Positions 5,184 through 5,228 of a DNA stretch of 5,228 nt are shown piece after piece; the stretch's first letter is position 1, and each line of letters begins with the position of its first letter. Both the position numbers and the translations under genes were made by a program. The DNA is from Acidobacterium sp. (GTDB lineage Bacteria > Acidobacteriota > Terriglobia > Terriglobales > Acidobacteriaceae). The notes below the pieces were generated by a model. That model was not told the origin of the DNA. It saw nothing but the letters and a program-made list of their open reading frames with translations, and did no database searches. The stretch covers positions 1,276-6,503 of the forward strand of contig PMAM01000022.1 of the NCBI GenBank assembly GCA_003152595.1, read 5' to 3'.

Positions 5184-5209
5184 TCGCGGGTGAGCAGGAA
5201 AACCCGCGA
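5184..5209. other. Stem-loop in the putative rpoB leader
   Basis: TCGCGGGT (5184-5191) and ACCCGCGA (5202-5209) form a perfect 8-bp stem with a 10-base purine-rich loop, GAGCAGGAAA. No U tract follows. Its loop resembles a ribosome binding site, but no start codon with a credible reading frame follows within the window. Confidence 0.4.
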
Positions 5210-5228
5210 ATCTGCCCGAGCAAAACCG

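Larger units (their letters stand above)
4681..5228 (+). other. Gene-free, structured leader region between rplL and the expected rpoB
   Basis: No frame in these 548 bases resembles a protein I recognise, and codon patterns unlike those of the neighbours suggest it is noncoding. By eye it holds several possible hairpins: 4727-4763, CCGTC/GACGG with a 3-base loop near 4836-4848, CCGGCA/TGCCGG (4895-4900/4908-4913), CGTAAG/CTTACG (4914-4919/4944-4949) and 5184-5209. AGTTTGC recurs at 4776, 4856 and 4904, within AGTTTGCCGG at the first and last. No clear promoter was found. In E. coli the rplL-rpoB junction carries a partial terminator and an RNase III processing site; this region may serve a similar purpose. 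Confidence 0.55.

Noticed and set aside
1..5228. CRISPR arrays, tRNA or rRNA genes
   Set aside because: No regularly spaced repeat-spacer pattern, cloverleaf or rRNA-like stretch was seen; the AGCTA runs are too short and irregular for a CRISPR array.

Overview
The window is a stretch of the bacterial nusG-rplK-rplA-rplJ-rplL(-rpoB) transcription/translation cluster, read left to right. The high GC content, the strong preference for C-ending codons in the ribosomal genes and two kinds of intergenic repeat suggest an Acidobacteriota chromosome (Terriglobia, near Koribacter/Terriglobus). The repeats are AGCTA-rich runs and a hairpin pair containing 'CACGACTTCAGTCGTG' and 'GGGCTTTAGCCC'. The phylum call rests on recall of these repeat styles and is moderate in confidence. 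The protein families themselves are clear.

Layout. Positions 1-368 hold the C-terminal two thirds of NusG. A 133-base spacer carries a long inverted repeat, followed by rplK (502-942, L11). The usual rplK-rplA junction is then interrupted by 1,750 bases. Inside is a leftward cassette of three tightly packed genes: a DUF6978-like protein (2484 to 2035), a DUF1828/DUF1829 protein (2038 to 1262, overlapping by ATGA) and a 63-residue protein resembling the C-terminal tail of type II antitoxins (1237 to 1046). A hairpin at 962-1005, U-rich on its leftward side, closes the cassette before it would run antisense into rplK. On the other side a sigma70-type promoter candidate (2581-2609) could restart transcription for rplA. 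After that come rplA (2693-3412, L1), a repeat element in the spacer, rplJ (3534-4082, L10), an unusually long 220-base spacer with another AGCTA repeat, and rplL (4303-4680, L7/L12). The last 548 bases hold no convincing gene. They look like a long, hairpin-rich untranslated leader toward rpoB, which would lie just outside the window.

How the parts fit. NusG acts on RNA polymerase. L11, L1, L10 and L7/L12 build the two mobile stalks of the 50S subunit (the L1 stalk and the L11-L10-L12 factor-binding stalk). The embedded cassette is unrelated to these. Its visibly lower GC, mixed codon use, opposite orientation and own promoter and terminator signals point to horizontal acquisition. DUF1828/DUF1829 and DUF6978 are uncharacterised. 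The compact, overlapping arrangement with an antitoxin-like third gene and a tandem-repeat operator candidate makes a toxin-antitoxin or defence role a reasonable hypothesis, not a demonstrated one.
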